Positions 33,286 through 33,523 of a stretch of 33,523 bases of DNA are shown in pieces (position 1 is the first letter of the stretch; every line of letters starts with the position of its first letter). The position numbers and the translations under genes are program-made. The stretch covers positions 1 through 33,523 of the forward strand of contig VEND01000148.1 of NCBI GenBank assembly GCA_009711765.1. The letters are read 5' to 3'. Under the pieces are notes generated by a model. That model was not told the origin of the DNA and made no database searches. It saw only the letters and a list, made by a program, of their open reading frames with translations. The DNA comes from Bacillota bacterium (GTDB lineage Bacteria; Bacillota; Clostridia; Tissierellales; MES13).

Positions 33286-33294
33286 ATTATATCA
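33286..33294 (-). promoter_or_regulatory. Extended -10 element of the LCP gene
   Basis: The minus strand reads TGATATAAT (complement of 33286-33294), a perfect -10 with TG extension. The -35 at 17 bases is TTTAAT, a weak match. Start of transcription near 33279 leaves a leader of about 50 bases. The same nonamer occurs before the flippase genes at 20684-20692. Confidence 0.4.
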
Positions 33295-33440
33295 TAATAA
33301 AACTTTATATTAAATTAAAATTATATTACAGATCATTTTCTTAATCGATTAAACATTATACCACTTAATTATTCTTTATTCAATAGTAATAATATTTTAA
33401 AGTTTCCCCAAAATACAAATTTAAAATCTTCAAAGCACAG

Positions 33441-33523
33441 TTAAACAAAGACTTTAGACATAATCAACTGTTGTGATTGCTTGATTTTATACAAGGGCTT
33501 AGGCATGAAATTTTCTATACCAC
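33441..33523 (-). CDS. Possible C-terminal end of an unidentified gene cut by the window edge
   Basis: On the minus strand one frame is open from the edge (33521) to a TAA at 33441-33443, giving 26 residues that include FMPKPLYKIKQSQQ. Codons such as CCC, AAG and CAG are less AT-biased than in neighbouring genes. That could mean a coding tail of foreign origin, or chance. I do not recognise the protein. The rest of the gap back to 33300 is AT-rich without visible genes. Confidence 0.25.
   Translation of the reverse strand, partial: GIENFMPKPLYKIKQSQQLIMSKVFV

Noticed and set aside
1-33523. CRISPR arrays, insertion sequences, phage genes, toxin-antitoxin or defence systems
   Set aside because: No regularly spaced repeats, transposase or phage motifs, or small paired toxin-like genes were seen; nearly all of the window is explained by known housekeeping, sporulation and propionate-pathway genes.

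Overview
The window reads as chromosomal DNA of an anaerobic, endospore-forming, very low-GC member of the Clostridia, perhaps near Tissierellales or Peptostreptococcales; that placement is an inference from gene content and AT-rich codon use, not from any search. Evidence for sporulation is direct: spoIIE, yabP, yabQ, two SpoVB/YabM-type flippases, spoVT and spoVG are all present. Almost every gene is on the minus strand; murC is the only clear plus-strand gene.

Region 1 (1-5789, read leftward from 5789) is a methylmalonyl-CoA operon: catalytic mutase subunit, separate B12-binding subunit, MeaB-type GTPase, methylmalonyl-CoA epimerase, carboxyltransferase, small membrane subunit and biotin carrier (cut by the left edge). 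Together these would interconvert succinyl-CoA and methylmalonyl-CoA, then decarboxylate it to propionyl-CoA, most likely coupled to sodium export. The membrane beta subunit would be expected just outside the window. A 360-base gap separates this operon from an FlK-like hotdog thioesterase (6153-6533).

Region 2 (6605-30502, read leftward) is a long housekeeping and sporulation block in nearly the order known from Bacillus subtilis: purR, spoVG, glmU, prs, pth, mfd, prsA-like foldase, spoVT, two SpoVB-type flippases, yabN/mazG, hup, rqcP, yabP, yabQ, divIC, S1 protein (yabR), spoIIE, tilS, hpt, ftsH. Relative to B. subtilis as I recall it, yabJ, ctc, fin, yabS/yabT and the tRNAs near spoIIE are absent, the foldase is extra and the flippase gene is doubled. 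Several units end in clear hairpin terminators.

Region 3 (30503-33523) has murC on the plus strand converging on an LCP-family envelope gene, with a shared bidirectional terminator. The last 80 bases may hold the end of a further minus-strand gene.

I found no new gene system, mobile element, CRISPR array, tRNA or riboswitch. The most interesting content is regulatory: consensus-quality developmental promoters that can be read by eye. These are a full sigma-H match before spoVG, a near-match of the same layout before hup, a Spo0A-type promoter with a 21-base spacer and 0A-like boxes before spoIIE, a sigma-G-type promoter before spoVT, a possible sigma-E promoter before yabP, and a PurBox pair around the purR -10 element.
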